A DNA stretch of 64,000 bases from Dermatophagoides farinae (Eukaryota; Arthropoda; Arachnida; Sarcoptiformes; Pyroglyphidae): positions 5,825,501 through 5,889,500 of the forward strand of contig NC_134680.1 of NCBI RefSeq assembly GCF_024713945.1, read 5' to 3'. The notes under the pieces are model-generated. The model made no database searches. It saw only the letters and a list, made by a program, of their open reading frames with translations, and was not told the origin of the DNA. A program made the position numbers and the translations under genes. Positions 46,375-60,500 of the stretch are shown one piece after another; within the stretch, counting starts at the first letter, position 1; each line of letters starts with the position of its first letter.

Positions 46375-46532
46375 TCAGCTATAAATATACAAAAAAAAAA
46401 TATCAAGAGGCAAAATTTATTTATTTAAATTTCAAATTTTTGTTTTTCTCTCCCCTAAACACATTAAACTAAACGGTTGTTGTTGTTACTATCTTTGGAT
46501 TTTATGAAAAAAAATGGTTCGTGGATCATTAT

Positions 46533-46563
<31 letters not shown>

Positions 46564-49500
46564 AGCAGAAAAAACCATAATGGAAACCGGTGGTCATTAT
46601 GTTGTTGATGTTGATGATGATGATGACCACATTGACCATCATGATGATGATGGTGATCAAAATAAAAAATAAAGTTTTCGCTGCACTTGGCCTTCAATAT
46701 ATATTCATCATATATTCATTCATCCATAAATGTTTGGAAAGCAAGAAAAAAAAACTTCATTTTTTTCCCTAAAATTAGACAGCAGCCCTGTTTGTTGTTG
46801 TTGGTGTTTGAATTGTGTTTCAAGAGTTTCAGAGAAAAAAAAAACACTAATGGGAAAATAAAATCCAGGTCAATCAGCCGGTTATTATTCGGTTATATTT
46901 TTATTCATTTATTCATTGTCATTCTTCGATTAAATTGAATTTTCATTTTTGATCAAAATTCTCTTGAATAAAATGTCTTAATCAATTTATACTATAATAA
47001 ATCAATTAAAATTAATTCAAATTCTGGCCTCTGGGTAAAAACCAAATCCAGAAAATAAATGGTGAACATCATAATTACATTAACTACCACTAAAAAAAAC
47101 GCCACTATCAACCATAAAAAAAGGTGTGACATTCTATTTGATGTGAAAAAAATGTTAATTAACCAGAAATGAATAACCAAAAAAAAAAAAAAAAAAAAAA
47201 TGAAACATGTTCATTTGACCTCGAAACAAAACAATTTGTCAACGATGAAAAAACATTGTTGCTTTTTTTCATAAAGTCATACCATTTCTTATTTTTATCA
47301 ATGCATCGCATAAATTTTCCTGGTTCATTTATACCGGAACAATTTTCTTGTCATCATCATCATCATCATCAGTGGACAGAACCAAAAGAACAAAAAAAAA
47401 ACAAACAAACAGGCAAACCCCTGTGTCTGTGTGTAATCGGAAATGAAAAATATCCGTATCCACAACACACACACACACACACATATAGAAACAGAGATGG
47501 AGATTTTTTTTTATCTATTTATTTTGTTCCACATTTACAGAAATATTTCACTGAACATACACACACACAAACACTGGACAATTATCCATTATATATAAAA
47601 GTATCAAACCGAATGATAAATGAGAAAAAAAAGCTTTTCTTAGCTTCCGCAACATTTTTTTGTTTTTGTTTTTGTTTTGCTTGCAAAAAAAAATCTTTGA
47701 ATGTAGACACACACACACAACACATTCGTCAACAACGTTTTCATTGTCCATATTATTATATAGATTTATTTAAAATGGTGCCAGGATTAAGTTTTTTTTT
47801 TGCAAACACATATAACGAGAAAAAGAAAAAGAATTTCATCAACACCTAAAAAAAAGTAAAAAAAAAATCTAAATTCAATTTGACCTCGATCGAATGATAA
47901 AAAAAAACAGTTACATAACAACCAGGGTTAAATAAAAAAAAAAATCAGACGTCTGATAACTTTATTATCAATCCAATGATATGATAAAACGTATTTATAT
48001 CGATTTAAGATGATATATCAAAGATTTACCCCTCTTTCTTTAAAAAAAAAAGTTTTCATCAACAATACTTTGATGACCCTATTATATATAATCCAAAACG
48101 TCAACACTATATATTAGTAGATTTTAAATCATTAGATATCACATCATCCATGTTGTCTTTGTTATTATTGGCGTTGTTCATCCACCAAAAAAAAAAGAAT
48201 GAAGGGTTACACCTATATGGTATATATGTGGTGGTGGAGGTTGTGTTTGCAAATGGAGAATTGATCTTAACCCATTTTTTTTCGTAATGTGTTAAAATCA
48301 ATTCCATACATGATGATGACCTCGATTTATTTGATTTGAATAAAAAAAAGGATTAGGATTTTTTTCGGGTAATTGAATTTGTGATTTTTTTTTTGTTTGG
48401 CCATGTAAATTGAAATTTTATTTTATTCAATATTTATCAAAAAGTTCAATGTGTGACACAGACACGCAAACACAAACACACACACACACACACAAACATA
48501 AACATAAACACACACAAACGATAAATTGATCGATCAATCGATTTATCGATTAAATGCATGATGATATCACCAAAGAAAAATAAAATCGACTATCCATTAG
48601 GTCACATTTGGACCATAACAAGAGACAACAAAAAAAAACAAAGTTAATCGATTATAACAACAATGGACAATACTATGGCCATAATAGTTAAAAACGGGAC
48701 ACAACAATAACCGGATACACAAAAATTCCAATTTATCATCATAATGATCATCATCATCACAATAATGTTATCTCAAATAAATCAATCTAAAATTGAATCG
48801 ATTAACGTAATAACAATGAGATGAAAAAAAACACATGCACACATTATATGAAAAGCGAAAATTTCATATTTTTTTTGTCCACAATAACCAGTAGCACGAT
48901 TCATCATCATCATCATCATACAACTATTATATAAACACAATTCGTACCATACGTGACTTTGGCATTTTTTTTTCTCGCCTCGATCCAAATAATAATCATC
49001 ATCATAACCGATATGATCACACACACACACACATACAGTTTATATACATTACATTAATATCATGCAACAGGTTGATGATTGTAATCAAACAGCACAGGTA
49101 TATATAAAAATAGACCAACACACAAAAAAAACAACAGCCAGCAAACAGGTAGATCTCTATTCACACATAAATAGGATTTCAATAAAATCCATAAAATAAG
49201 TGCTCAAGAAAAATTTTTTTTTTTTAAACCAGGATCTTTAAACGGATCTCCATTTCTTCAAAAATTTTTTCATTTTCAAATTCATAATCCAATGAGATTA
49301 TAAAATTAAATTTGGAAATGAATTCATCATTCATTTATTCATTCATCCAAAGAAAGTGGGCAATTTATATTTATTATTATTTCATGTGAACCACACCACC
49401 ACCACCACCACCTACGATTTGGCTATCACTTTTGTGTGTGTGTGTGTTTGTGACCAAAAATTGAAACGATTTACAATTTTGGATCATCCAGCAAACATTA

Positions 49501-51712
49501 ACAAAAAGCAGTCACTATATATTGGATTATTATTGCATCATCATCATCAACAACAACATAATCACACAATGATGTAATTTCACTTTCGCCATTTTTTTTT
49601 TTGGTTCCAAAATTAGTTTGAATTTTAATAGCAGCAACATATCATCAACAACAATAAAAAGTAAACGATGAACATATAAATTCATCATTTTCTCATCAAC
49701 TAATCTTCATTCATTCATTCATATGGATATAAAAAAATAGAAAAAAATGAAATTCTTGGAAATTAGAGATAAAGATTTTGACCAGAAAAAAATATGTGTA
49801 ACAAGCCTGTCTGTTGCTATTGTTGCTGCTGTTCTCGTTATATAACGGCGTGACTCATGCATCTTAATCCTCCCTACTCAAACTCAAAACGCCCACACAA
49901 GCTGAATAAAAACATCTTTTTATGCTTAAACATCACTTTCATTCATTAGCAAAAGAAAAAAAACAGATTCGTATCATCATCAACATCAAACACGAACAGC
50001 ACATACACGCACACACACAATGGCAAAGCCACAAAAAAAGAGATCCATTTAAAGCTTTGTAACAAAAACACAACACTTATGGAGAGAATGGAAAAAAAAC
50101 CCGAAATTCTTTTTTTTTGCGAATCTAGAACAAAATTCGATCAATCAATTGGATGAAGGGGGACGGCATACAATTGCACAGAAAAAAAACCAAATCAATC
50201 GTGTATTTTACCGTTAATTTCACATACACACACACACACATGTTTCAAGGTGATATTAAATGATCCAGTTTGAATCACGAATCAGCTGGTCGATTGTGAT
50301 GGTGGTGGAAAAATCCAATATCACGATTTTGGACATTTTTCAATGAACGACGAAATGGAGAATAAAATAGAAATTTTCATTTTACCTGATCAATTAACAT
50401 TGGAATGGAAAATGATTAAAAAACAACCATCAACATAAAAAAACAGAAGCTTTCGAAAACAAATAAAACAAACAAACAAACAATTTGAATATATTGATCA
50501 TGACTAAAGGATTCTTTTAATTTTTTCTTTCAATAAAAATTCTCCACACACACACACACACACACACACAAATACACACCCTTTTGGAATTTCGTTAATC
50601 GTTATTGTTCACATGTATACACAGTGCATATTTTTTTCCAATTCAAGTTCAAAACACGTGTGAGTAATATGATAAATGAATTAAAAAATTCAAAAGAAAA
50701 ACCTGTCAAGATAGATATACATCTCACGCAGTCATATATTGGTATGTATGACTGATTTGAAATCTTAATAAACACACACACGCACACCAAGGGAGAGAAA
50801 GAGAAAGATGGTATGAAAAGGGTTTTATTCATGGCTAAATTTGTGCAACAACAACAACAACAAAAAACTTGTCATCATTTGTAAGTTAATAATTTGATGA
50901 TAAAATGAAGAATTTAAAAGGAGGAAATTTTTCTGTCACCATTATAAATTGTGATTGAAATTCAAATAAAAAAAGATAAATTCCACTTTTCCATACAAAA
51001 TCACATCACATCATATCAGAAATGACAAGCGAGGAAAACTTTTAAACACACACACACACATGCACACAATAATGTGTTCAAGGTTATATGAATAAACTCG
51101 AAAAAAACCCAGATTTTTAAAAAAGAAGGAAACAAAAAAAAGCATGACAAACACAGTAATGGAGAAAAAAAGGTCATATGGCTTACGGAAGTAAAACCCA
51201 GACACAGACAATGAACCATATGGACCATATGGTCATCATCGTCAATCAGCTCAATATGTCAAAATGACACGCGACCATATCCGAACAGTCAAAAATATTA
51301 AAAAAAACAGATGTTCATAGATCAAATTTCGATGGTGCGTGTGCGGGTGTGTGTGTCAAAAAAAAAAAAAAAATGGAAAACACGTGTCCAAGTGATTGTT
51401 GTTGTTGCACGTATTATAATAATTGACCCATGAACAACAGCGCGGACAATTTATTTATGGTTAAAAAAAACGGAGAAAAAATTTTCTTTTCAAAAACAAA
51501 CAAGCAAAAAAAGCAGATGTTTTTCGGGATGGATTTAAATCAAAAAAAAAATGGGAAAAGAAAAATTTTCTTTTGAAAACTTACCGTGCAAACACTTCCC
51601 GTTCAATATGATAATAATCTTCAATCGATTCATTACGACGTATAATCTTGTTCAATTGATCATCACTTATAGTGGAATTTTCAGCAATTAATAGTCCTTG
51701 TTTTGGCTGCAT
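36770..51712 (-). CDS. Drak: DRAK/STK17-like serine/threonine kinase (death-associated protein kinase-related), 7 coding exons
   Basis: Exons in transcription order (minus strand): 51712-51585, 39612-39397, 39299-39161, 38643-38517, 38429-38381, 38310-38131, 38060-36770 (2,130 nt, 709 aa). The kinase domain runs from about residue 34 to 295: ARGKFACV loop, YAAK (Lys 64), Glu-rich helix C, HLDIKPQN (Asp 159), DFGIS (180-184), EIMGTVDYM then PPEIL (in place of APE), SDLWSLGIVTYVLLSG, and HPWL. HLD instead of HRD, REIMGT and SPFxGxDxQxTYxNI are DRAK features. The family belongs to the DAP kinase group and acts in apoptosis and myosin light-chain regulation. The remaining 410 residues are Asp-, Ser-, His- and Asn-rich with no recognised domain. 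Intron 1 is 12 kb, whereas introns 2-6 are 70-517 bp. Confidence 0.93.
46323..46372. repeat. (AC)25 dinucleotide microsatellite
   Basis: Fifty uninterrupted bases of AC repeat inside Drak intron 1, the longest perfect dinucleotide array in the window. Confidence 0.95.
47179..47200. repeat. Poly(A) run of 22
   Basis: A continuous run of 22 A, far longer than the 7-10 nt runs typical of this window. No adjacent retroelement or target-site duplication was seen. Confidence 0.85.
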
Positions 51713-51814
51713 TTTTTTTTTGTTGTTGTTGTTTCGATTTATGTTCAAAGTATGCAAGTAGATTGATTGATTGATTCAGTCGTTAGTATGGATGGCTGTA
51801 TAATTTAAAATCTG
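51585..51814 (-). other. Drak: Drak first coding exon with probable 5' UTR and upstream acceptor
   Basis: Reading the minus strand, the ATG at 51712 is preceded by about 100 nt of leader. At 51814 there is a good acceptor (a nine-T run, then CATCAAAAACAG|CAG). This implies an untranslated exon upstream. The coding part ends at GCA CG|GTAAGT (51585). Confidence 0.5.
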
Positions 51815-54403
51815 CTGTTTTTGATGAAAAAAAAACGATAAAAAAGTTAGAAAAAAAAACAATAAAATAAAAATGCAAAATATTCTCTAGAAATTCTTAA
51901 TTCACACACATACACACTCATTAAAAGTCATCTACTATTCACTATACACACATATTTCACAGTCATATTTCATCGTCAAGAAATATTTGAACAAAAAAAA
52001 AGAATAAAAAGTTCATTACATCCACTCAGCTCAAGATATTAAATGCAGCAACAACAACAACACAAACATGGGCCAGAAATGAAAAGAATGTCTTTTTTAA
52101 AAAAGCAATTTCAAATTATTACAAAAGACGTTTTTTTTGAATGAAAAGAATTCCTACATTCACATTCTATATATATAAAATAATCAACATTTATAACCAA
52201 AATATTGCCAAAAAAAATCAAACCAGAATGATGATGATGATGAATATTTCATCAACAATAAAACCACTGGGACCAAAAGAAAAAAAAACCATTCCATATG
52301 TAATGATAATAAACATACCAGAAAAAAAACTTGGCCAACAAACAAAAACAAAAAAACAAAACAAAAAAAAATGTCATTCCATCAACATAATCCATATAAA
52401 TTTTGATGATGATGATAATAATGATTATTTCATTTCATATGACTCTATAATATATTTTTAATGGATCAAGGATCAAGGGAAAAAAATCTTATATCACAAT
52501 ATATAATGGTTATATTGCACAATGTAAAGCACTAAAAAGACCCAAAAAAAAACAACAAAGAAAACATGATGAGTTTAATTTATGATTATTTCATCTTTTC
52601 ATTGTTATTTGTTTGTTTATGACTTAAATGTCAGTTTATTTATTATTTATGTGTAGGGTATTATAATGGATCAAATACATTAATCAATCAATGGGGAAAA
52701 AAAATTAATAAAACAACCAAAACAAACAAATATCAAAAAAAATCTCTTAAATTTGGTAATAAATTTCTAAAAGAAAAAATTTTTATTCAAATGAAAAAAA
52801 CCCCACAATATAGTCACAAACAGTATTTGGAAGTATACAAAAAAAAAAAGAAAATCTATTTCAACCATCATCATCATCATTAGCAAAGGATAATTCCAAT
52901 TTTCCCAAAATCTATAACGACAAATCTTTTATATAAAAGCTAGTAAATCCGATGAAATCGATCCAGGAAGAGATGAAAAAAAACGATTGATCAATCGATC
53001 GATCGATCGATTGAACGGTGGACAAAATGAAAAATCGATAAACATTAACAACAACAACAACAACAAAAATGGCATTTAAATCAGAACGACCGGATGTTAT
53101 CGTTTCCGGATATGAATGCATAAGAGCACGTTCAGACACACAAATAAAGTCACAAAATGACACATGTTTTTTTTGTTCATCCATAACTTCTTTTTTATCA
53201 TCACCACATCATCGTTATATTCACAATGTTGAACATTATATCAAATTTCAACGAAAAAAAAACCACAAAAAACGTACAAATACATTTCATTCATTCATTC
53301 AAATGTTCTAATTTTTTTTCCAATGTATAAGGTTTGACGAACCATTCATTCAATGATGATAAAGCTTAAACTAAACTTTTACTTAGAAATCTCATGTGAT
53401 CATTGAATGAAATGTTACCAGAAATGTTGATATGCGAAATGAAATTCAATGAAAAACAGAATGATGATGATGATGACAGACTTTTTCTTTTGTCAGTGTT
53501 GACCTTTTCACATTTCACATTACGCACACACACACACATACCAACATGCAACATGCAAAATCGAGGGTATCAATCACTTATCAATTCAAGAATTGATAAT
53601 TCAAGAACAAAAAAAAAACATTCATAAACGTGGGCGATTAAATATATAAAGAATTTAATATTCATGTAGAAAGGTCACCGATAAAAAAAAGAGAAAAGAT
53701 CATCATATAAAGGTGATGACCTTTGTATGACTATCATGGTGGCCTTGTGTCATCCATTCAAATAAATAATAATCTATTCATTCGTTATGATGAAAAGATG
53801 ACATGAGAATTTATCGAAAATTTTTTAAAAAAAAATATGAAAAAAAATTCATAAAACAAATTAAAAATGTCATTGATGTTCATGATGATGATAAACATCA
53901 TTAACTGGATTGAATATTTCCAATGCGAAATGGCAACAACAACAACAACAACAACAAAAAAGACATTCAAACAACCTATTCAATCATGTAATGATATTTG
54001 TTATAATCTGATGAATGATCGGTTATTCAATCAAATCATCATCAGTAAGTAGTAGTACAAATGTCCTAATAACATGAAAATTTCGTCTATTCGATCATCG
54101 TCGTACCACGAGGTCAATGATATGGCTAATCGAAATCGATTATCACCATATAGCAAATGGCTTCCCTATCTACTAATTTTTTTTTTCTAACGGTAATTCA
54201 TTCTATTACCACCACCATCACCATCACTATTAATATCATCATTAACATCAATATATAACATATATCAAGGTATCATTATTGAATGAATGAGAAATTTTTC
54301 TTCTTTGAAAAACTCAATCTTTATATATTGGACAATTGAAAATCATGTATACAATTATTTTTCTACGGTTGATAAATATTATTTCCAGATGATGTATGCG
54401 TAG

Positions 54404-54512
54404 GTAGCCTTACAGGTAGGCAGGTAGGTAGGCAGATAGGTAGTGAAAAATTTCTACAATGAAGATGGTGAGAAAAAAAATACCTACCATCTACCTACCT
54501 ACCTACCTATCT
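54404..54512. repeat. Inverted (AGGT)n/(ACCT)n tetranucleotide arms
   Basis: An AGGT-type array (about 54413-54443, with C interruptions) is followed after 37 bp by an ACCT-type array (54481-54512). The arms are complementary over about 30 bp with a few mismatches and could form a hairpin. Confidence 0.7.
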
Positions 54513-57500
54513 TAAAGTCTAAATTTCTTTTCAAAAATGAATTGGAAAAAAAGGGTAGACATAAACATCACATCAAATTATCATCAATCGACCTCGACCC
54601 TAATAGGCTTCAATTTTCAAGGTAAATTGAACGCAAAAAAAATCATCGCCAAAGGTAAATAGACAGAAAGATAGAAAAAAAAACAAACCACAACATCATC
54701 AAGTGTGTGTACAAACATTCCAATCGATGTATGTTGGCATCATCATCATCATCACACATATATCAGATATAAAAGAGGAAGTTCTGTATGTCAAAGTGGG
54801 AAAAAAATCTGGGCCAAAATATAACTATAGATCGATTGAAAAAAGAAAGAAAGAAAAAACTGGCCATCAATTTGCACATTGTCTTTTTTTTTGTTCATTT
54901 GATTAACATCAAACAGATCATCATCATCATCGTCATCAATTAAAGTGGTGAAAAAAAAATAAAAATTGCTTCTTCAATGAGAATTAATTCATTATATATA
55001 TAACCGGAAGAAAATTTTCCATTTCTGAGTGATTCATTTATTTATTTTAACAATGAAAAAAAATTAACACAAACACAGACAAAAGCTTCCGTGTTTGATC
55101 ATCTAAACAAACGAATCTTATTTTGTTGTTGTGAATGGTCAAAAAAAAAAAAAACGGAAAAGAAAGGAGTGAATTATATCTCAAGAATATCCAATGATCT
55201 CATACTGCATAATTAAATCGTATGGGAAATTTTTTTTTCACAAACACACACACACACAGATAAACACCATCAAGATATTATTTGAGGAAAAAAAATCACA
55301 TCAAGTGAATTTTAGGAATTTATAATACCCCATATATACATTCGCACAACCAACCAATCGACCTATGGACTGAATGAATTATGTGCTACCCGAAATAATG
55401 TTATCTAAATCTTTCTCAATAATAATAATATTATGATAGGGTTGAAATGTTGCTGTTGCTGTTGTTGTTTTTTTCAATATTGAAAAAAAGCAACATTCTC
55501 ATCTCATATACTCCTTTATCATTAAAATAAGAATTGAATTTCAAAAGAAAAAAAAATTGGAAATGGTTAAACAGACACATAGAGGGTTATTGGTCACGAT
55601 GATGACCCTTTCATTGTTGTTGTTGCTGTTGTGGCTGTTTATCATGTCAAACTGATAAAAAAATGTCATTCATCATTCGATAATCAAAGGGTTGCTGCCT
55701 TTGAAAAAAAAACAAAAAAAAATGGTGCTGAGAAAATTGGCCACAAGCAAATAATCATCATCATCATCATCATTATTCATCATGTTATAATTGATATAGA
55801 TAAGAAAGAACAAAAAAAATGGTTCTAAAAAAGGCTAAAGGCCATTGAAGAAGTTCAAGTTCATTTTTTTGTTGTTTAAATGAAAAAAAAGAAAAATCTA
55901 TATAACCTTAAAGGTATTCATCGTCATTTGAAATGTTACATTTTTTCCGAACAACGACGAAAAAAGAACAAAAAATTTATTCCAGATTTTTTTTTGGAAA
56001 ATTTCAAAAATGTAGATCGAGAATATGTGGGCGATGAATTTTTTTTTTTCTAAAGCAATAAAAAAATTCACAAACATAAAGACATAATTCATGTTTCTGT
56101 CTCTGTGTGTATGTGTGTGTACGGATCAACAAGTGGCCACAAAAAAAAATCTTGACATTTATGGAAATTGTTCCAACAACAGGAAAAAAATGAACAGTTT
56201 CAAAACATAGAATGACCGAAAATCCGAATCTAAATCCAAAGGTCAAGTTTATATACAAATAGTAGGCAACAACAACAATAAAAACAAAGAAAATCCAAAT
56301 CCAGATTAATACAAAAAAAAAAAGAAATCCCATGATAATGAATAGTAACATTTGATAAACAACAACAAATCGAATGGAGCAAAACACACTTACATATATT
56401 GCAGATGAACACGTTTTTTTCTGCTGTTGATACTATTCAAATGAATTATGCAAAAAAAAACTTACAAGAAATAAAATGTGAATGACAAGAGTGTTAAGAT
56501 TTGATCAACAAAAACAACAACAACAAAATCATCACGATCCGGTTCACATAAATAGAGAGAGAGAACACAATCACATCAAAGAAAAAAAATCACGTTTTTT
56601 CGAATTTACTCATCATCATCAGCAATCAACAAAAAAAAATAATCAAAAAAAAAGTCAAACTTGGTCACTACCATAGTTAGATTTAGAAAAAAAAGAGAGA
56701 TGTTCCAAACATTGATTCATTCATTGTGTTCATTATAATTATCATTATGTGAATAAATAAAGGTAATAATGATGATGATGATGATTTCAATCACCATGTT
56801 TGATGATGATGATGATGATTGAAATAATAATAACAAAACAAAAAATGATAACAATAGAGGTGAAACAAACAAACAAATAAACAACAACAACAACAACAAC
56901 AACAAAAAACACCTACATTGCCTACTTTTATGGTTTTACATACATTCAAATTATTTCTATCTATCGATCAATTGTAAATTTTTTTTAATTTGACCAAGTA
57001 AAAAAAAAATTGGAAAAATCATTGTCATTCTCTGTTATCGGTAATCAGAATATCTATAGGTAGTGGTGACACAAAACATACAGAATGATGATGATGAAAT
57101 TACATATTTTCATTTTTTTTTTTGCTTTCAATCATCATCATACAAATGTCATTCATATATTTGACTGATGGATTTGACAATGATGTTGCTGTTGACATTC
57201 TACACACACACACACACATATGTTATGTTTACATTTATGGATTTTTTTTGTGATGCATTATTATTATTATGATTATTTGGTTAAATGGTGATGATTTGAC
57301 AGAAACAAAGAAAAAAAAATCCAGAAAAAAAACCAGTCATCATATTATCATCATCATCATCATTGAAATAAATGGATTGGATATATACGTATACGTAGAT
57401 CCTGTTTGTATGCATTTTGTGTTTCTGGTATTACCATTGTTATTGTCATAAACCTTGATTACAACCAAATAGAACAAACACATACACACACATACTGGTT

Positions 57501-60500
57501 GTACAAAAATCATTTCAGAAACAAAACAAAAAATTAAAAATTAACCCCAAGACTACCACCTATTATCATAAACTCAAGTGTTATTTTCTTATAATTGAAA
57601 ATCAATTATGACGAATCAAATATACAATTTTAAGATATACAAACACAAAATCATCAATGACATAAAAATTGTAATTGACATTTTATAATGTAAAAAAAAA
57701 TAGAACGTCAATAAAATGAAAAAAAAATACGCGCGTTAAACCCTGGATATAAAATCAACACCAATACGATTTGCAATACACAAAATTTGGCAGATGGCCA
57801 ACCAGATTTGGATTTTTTTCGTTGTTGTAGTTGTTTTGGAAAAAAAATCAACCGGAACAAAATTTTAATTCATTTCAAATAGAAAAACAAACAAACAAAC
57901 AAAATAAATGCGTCATTCATCCTTGAAAGATAAGAAAAATAGATTTGAAAGTGAAACACAACACAATTAATTCACCATCATTATCATGACAAAAATGGAC
58001 ATGGAATTTTTCACATTGAATATATAATGCCAAAAAAAAACTTTAAAGATCCACACAAATAACATCTGTAAAGGTCATAAATGAATAATTAGAATATATT
58101 CATTAGAAATTACGTATCTCAAAAAAAAAGATGCAACACAGAAAAAAAATATCAGATATCACAATAATTTACTCTCACATATATACACACACACACAGAA
58201 AAAAAGAGCGATAATAATAAACGAAGCGAAACGAAATTAGAATCCGTATAAAAAAAATAGACAATAAGGGTCAACAATAGTAAAAATATATATGTGAAAG
58301 GACACAACAACAATAAACATGAGGCAAAATAGACAATAGAAATGATTGGAAATTGTCATTGTCACATTCATTATTCTTACTACATTTTTTGAATGCAGTA
58401 AAAAAAACAAACAAAGTATTTTCTACTAATGGGCGTACATTAGTAAATGTTTTTGGACACTTTAACGGATATTGAATATATCCGGTATATTATTTTCTAT
58501 TTCCAAAACAATGAATATTTACTATATACAATGATAAATGATAAATGAAGATGATGATGATGATGTTTTCAAAACACAAGATCAAGATCAATGACAAAAA
58601 AAAATTATCATTCAACAGGCACCAAAAATCATCTTGTTAAAATGAATTGTAATAACAACAACAAAGACAGAAAATTTTTCACATACCTGACACTAAAGTT
58701 TCATCGGTGAGAATGAATTTTTTTTTCTTGTTGCTGCTGATTGAATTCAATTTGAAAAAAAACAATCGTTGACATGTGTGAAACGTTTAGTTTTCGTTTT
58801 TTTTTTCATTCATCAACAATATTATTCCACCACAATCACGAAATTCAAACGTAACCGATGACGAAATGAAAACGTTCGATACCTAAACAATGCTGCCACT
58901 GTCATTATATGAAAAAAATGGTTGAATTTGGTTTGGGATTTCACCAACAAAAAAAAAAACTGAAAACAAACACAACCAACAACAACAATTAGATGCAATG
59001 ATGATGATCAACAATTTTAAAATGTTCGTTTTTCTTGTTTTCAAATTCGAATTTTAATTTTTCGAATCAAAGTTGTGGATAGTGGTGAACACAAACACAA
59101 GTACACACAAAAGATTCTATTCGAAACGAATTTCTATTCAATCATTGTTGCTATTGTTATTGGAATGAAATTCTTTACAAATTCTTGATTATGTGTCTTA
59201 TATTTCCTTGTTTTTGTTGTTGTTGTTGTTGTTTAGATAAATTCTTTACATTTGACAATAATCATTCATTCTTTTTTGTTAGACTTACTTTGAATGTTTG
59301 TTGAATGATGCTGATGGTTTGTTGCTATTACTGAATTTGGAATTTCTAATTTCCATCACCAACACATACACACACACACACACAGTGAAAGAAAACGCCT
59401 AAACATTAATTGTAGCAGAATTGTTGCACTTTCAAACACATAAACACACACATAAATAGAATTTCGAAATTTTACGATTCAACGATGATGATGATGAGAG
59501 ACGGAATTCATTTTTTTTCTCTCTCAACAACACCAATTTTCGTTATTTTTTTCTAAAAATAGAATCAAAATATTCCGGAATGAATAATTGAAAGAATTCA
59601 AAATTGTTGAATGCAATCTTTGTGTTTATATAATAAATACATACACTATTACAACAAACATTTGAAATGATAAATGACTATTTTAACCACATGATGTGAT
59701 GATGATGATGATAATAATGGTCGATTATCAATATAGAAATATATTTGGTTATTATATATGTAATATTTAAAATCCAATATTGGTAATATAATCGATTGTA
59801 GCACATTGATAATTTGTTGTTATCCAATTTTTAATGATGATGTTGTTGTTGTTGTCACAAATTTCAAATTTCAAATTTTAATCATCAAAATGACATACAT
59901 TCATACACACACACACACAAAAGATTTCATTGTTTGTCGTTGTCATCATCATCATCATCATCATAATTTCACGTTCGACAAATTTTGTTTTGTTTTCATT
60001 TTCATGACAATTTTATGATGAATAAACTGAATGAAAAAAAAACAGAATTTAGTTTTGATTGAATTCAACAACAACACAAAGTCAGAAAATTCAAAAAATT
60101 CACAATGTTTTTGATGAACATGTTGATGAACAAAAACAACATCCGATATTTTCATTCAATCAATAAATTGATAATGATGATGATGATGATAACACAGTTA
60201 TATTGTAGAAACAGCAAAAAAAAATATCTCTGTGTGTATATGTTTGATACATTTGGCGCTGTTTATGATCACATCACATCACATAGACTGCTGCTGCTGC
60301 TGCATGGCTACTGATGACGATAAATGAGAAACAGAAATTTTTTTTTTTTTCGCAATGAATTTGGTTCCAACTCTCCTATGTGTTGTTGGACCACGCGCTG
60401 GGCTTCTCTTTCTCTCTCTCTCTCTATATTTCTCTCACTATTTTTCTGTATCAAGATTTATCGTTAGATTTTTTTTTTCATTTTCTCCAAAAAAAAAAAC

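Larger units (their letters stand above)
39613..51584 (-). other. Drak intron 1 (about 12 kb), repeat-rich, no nested gene found
   Basis: On the plus strand the intron is A-rich with (AC)n, (CAA)n and (ATC)n tracts, the mirror image of plus-strand introns. It holds the longest clean dinucleotide repeat in the window, (AC)25 at 46323-46372, another (AC)n at 45297-45320, and an A22 run at 47179-47200. The longest ORF, 226 codons at 47169-47849, is dominated by Lys, His-Thr and Cys-Val runs from these repeats and has no domain. I see no credible coding exon on either strand. Confidence 0.55.

Noticed and set aside
47169-47849. 226-codon plus-strand ORF inside Drak intron 1
   Set aside because: It begins in an A22 run and consists mainly of Lys, His-Thr and Cys-Val stretches produced by poly(A) and (CA)n repeats. 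No domain or signal peptide is visible, and it lies in a 12 kb intron whose other ORFs have the same character.
52980-53020. Self-complementary (ATCG)n tract
   Set aside because: Simple tetranucleotide repeat that is palindromic by nature; similar ones occur near 7676 and 48525.
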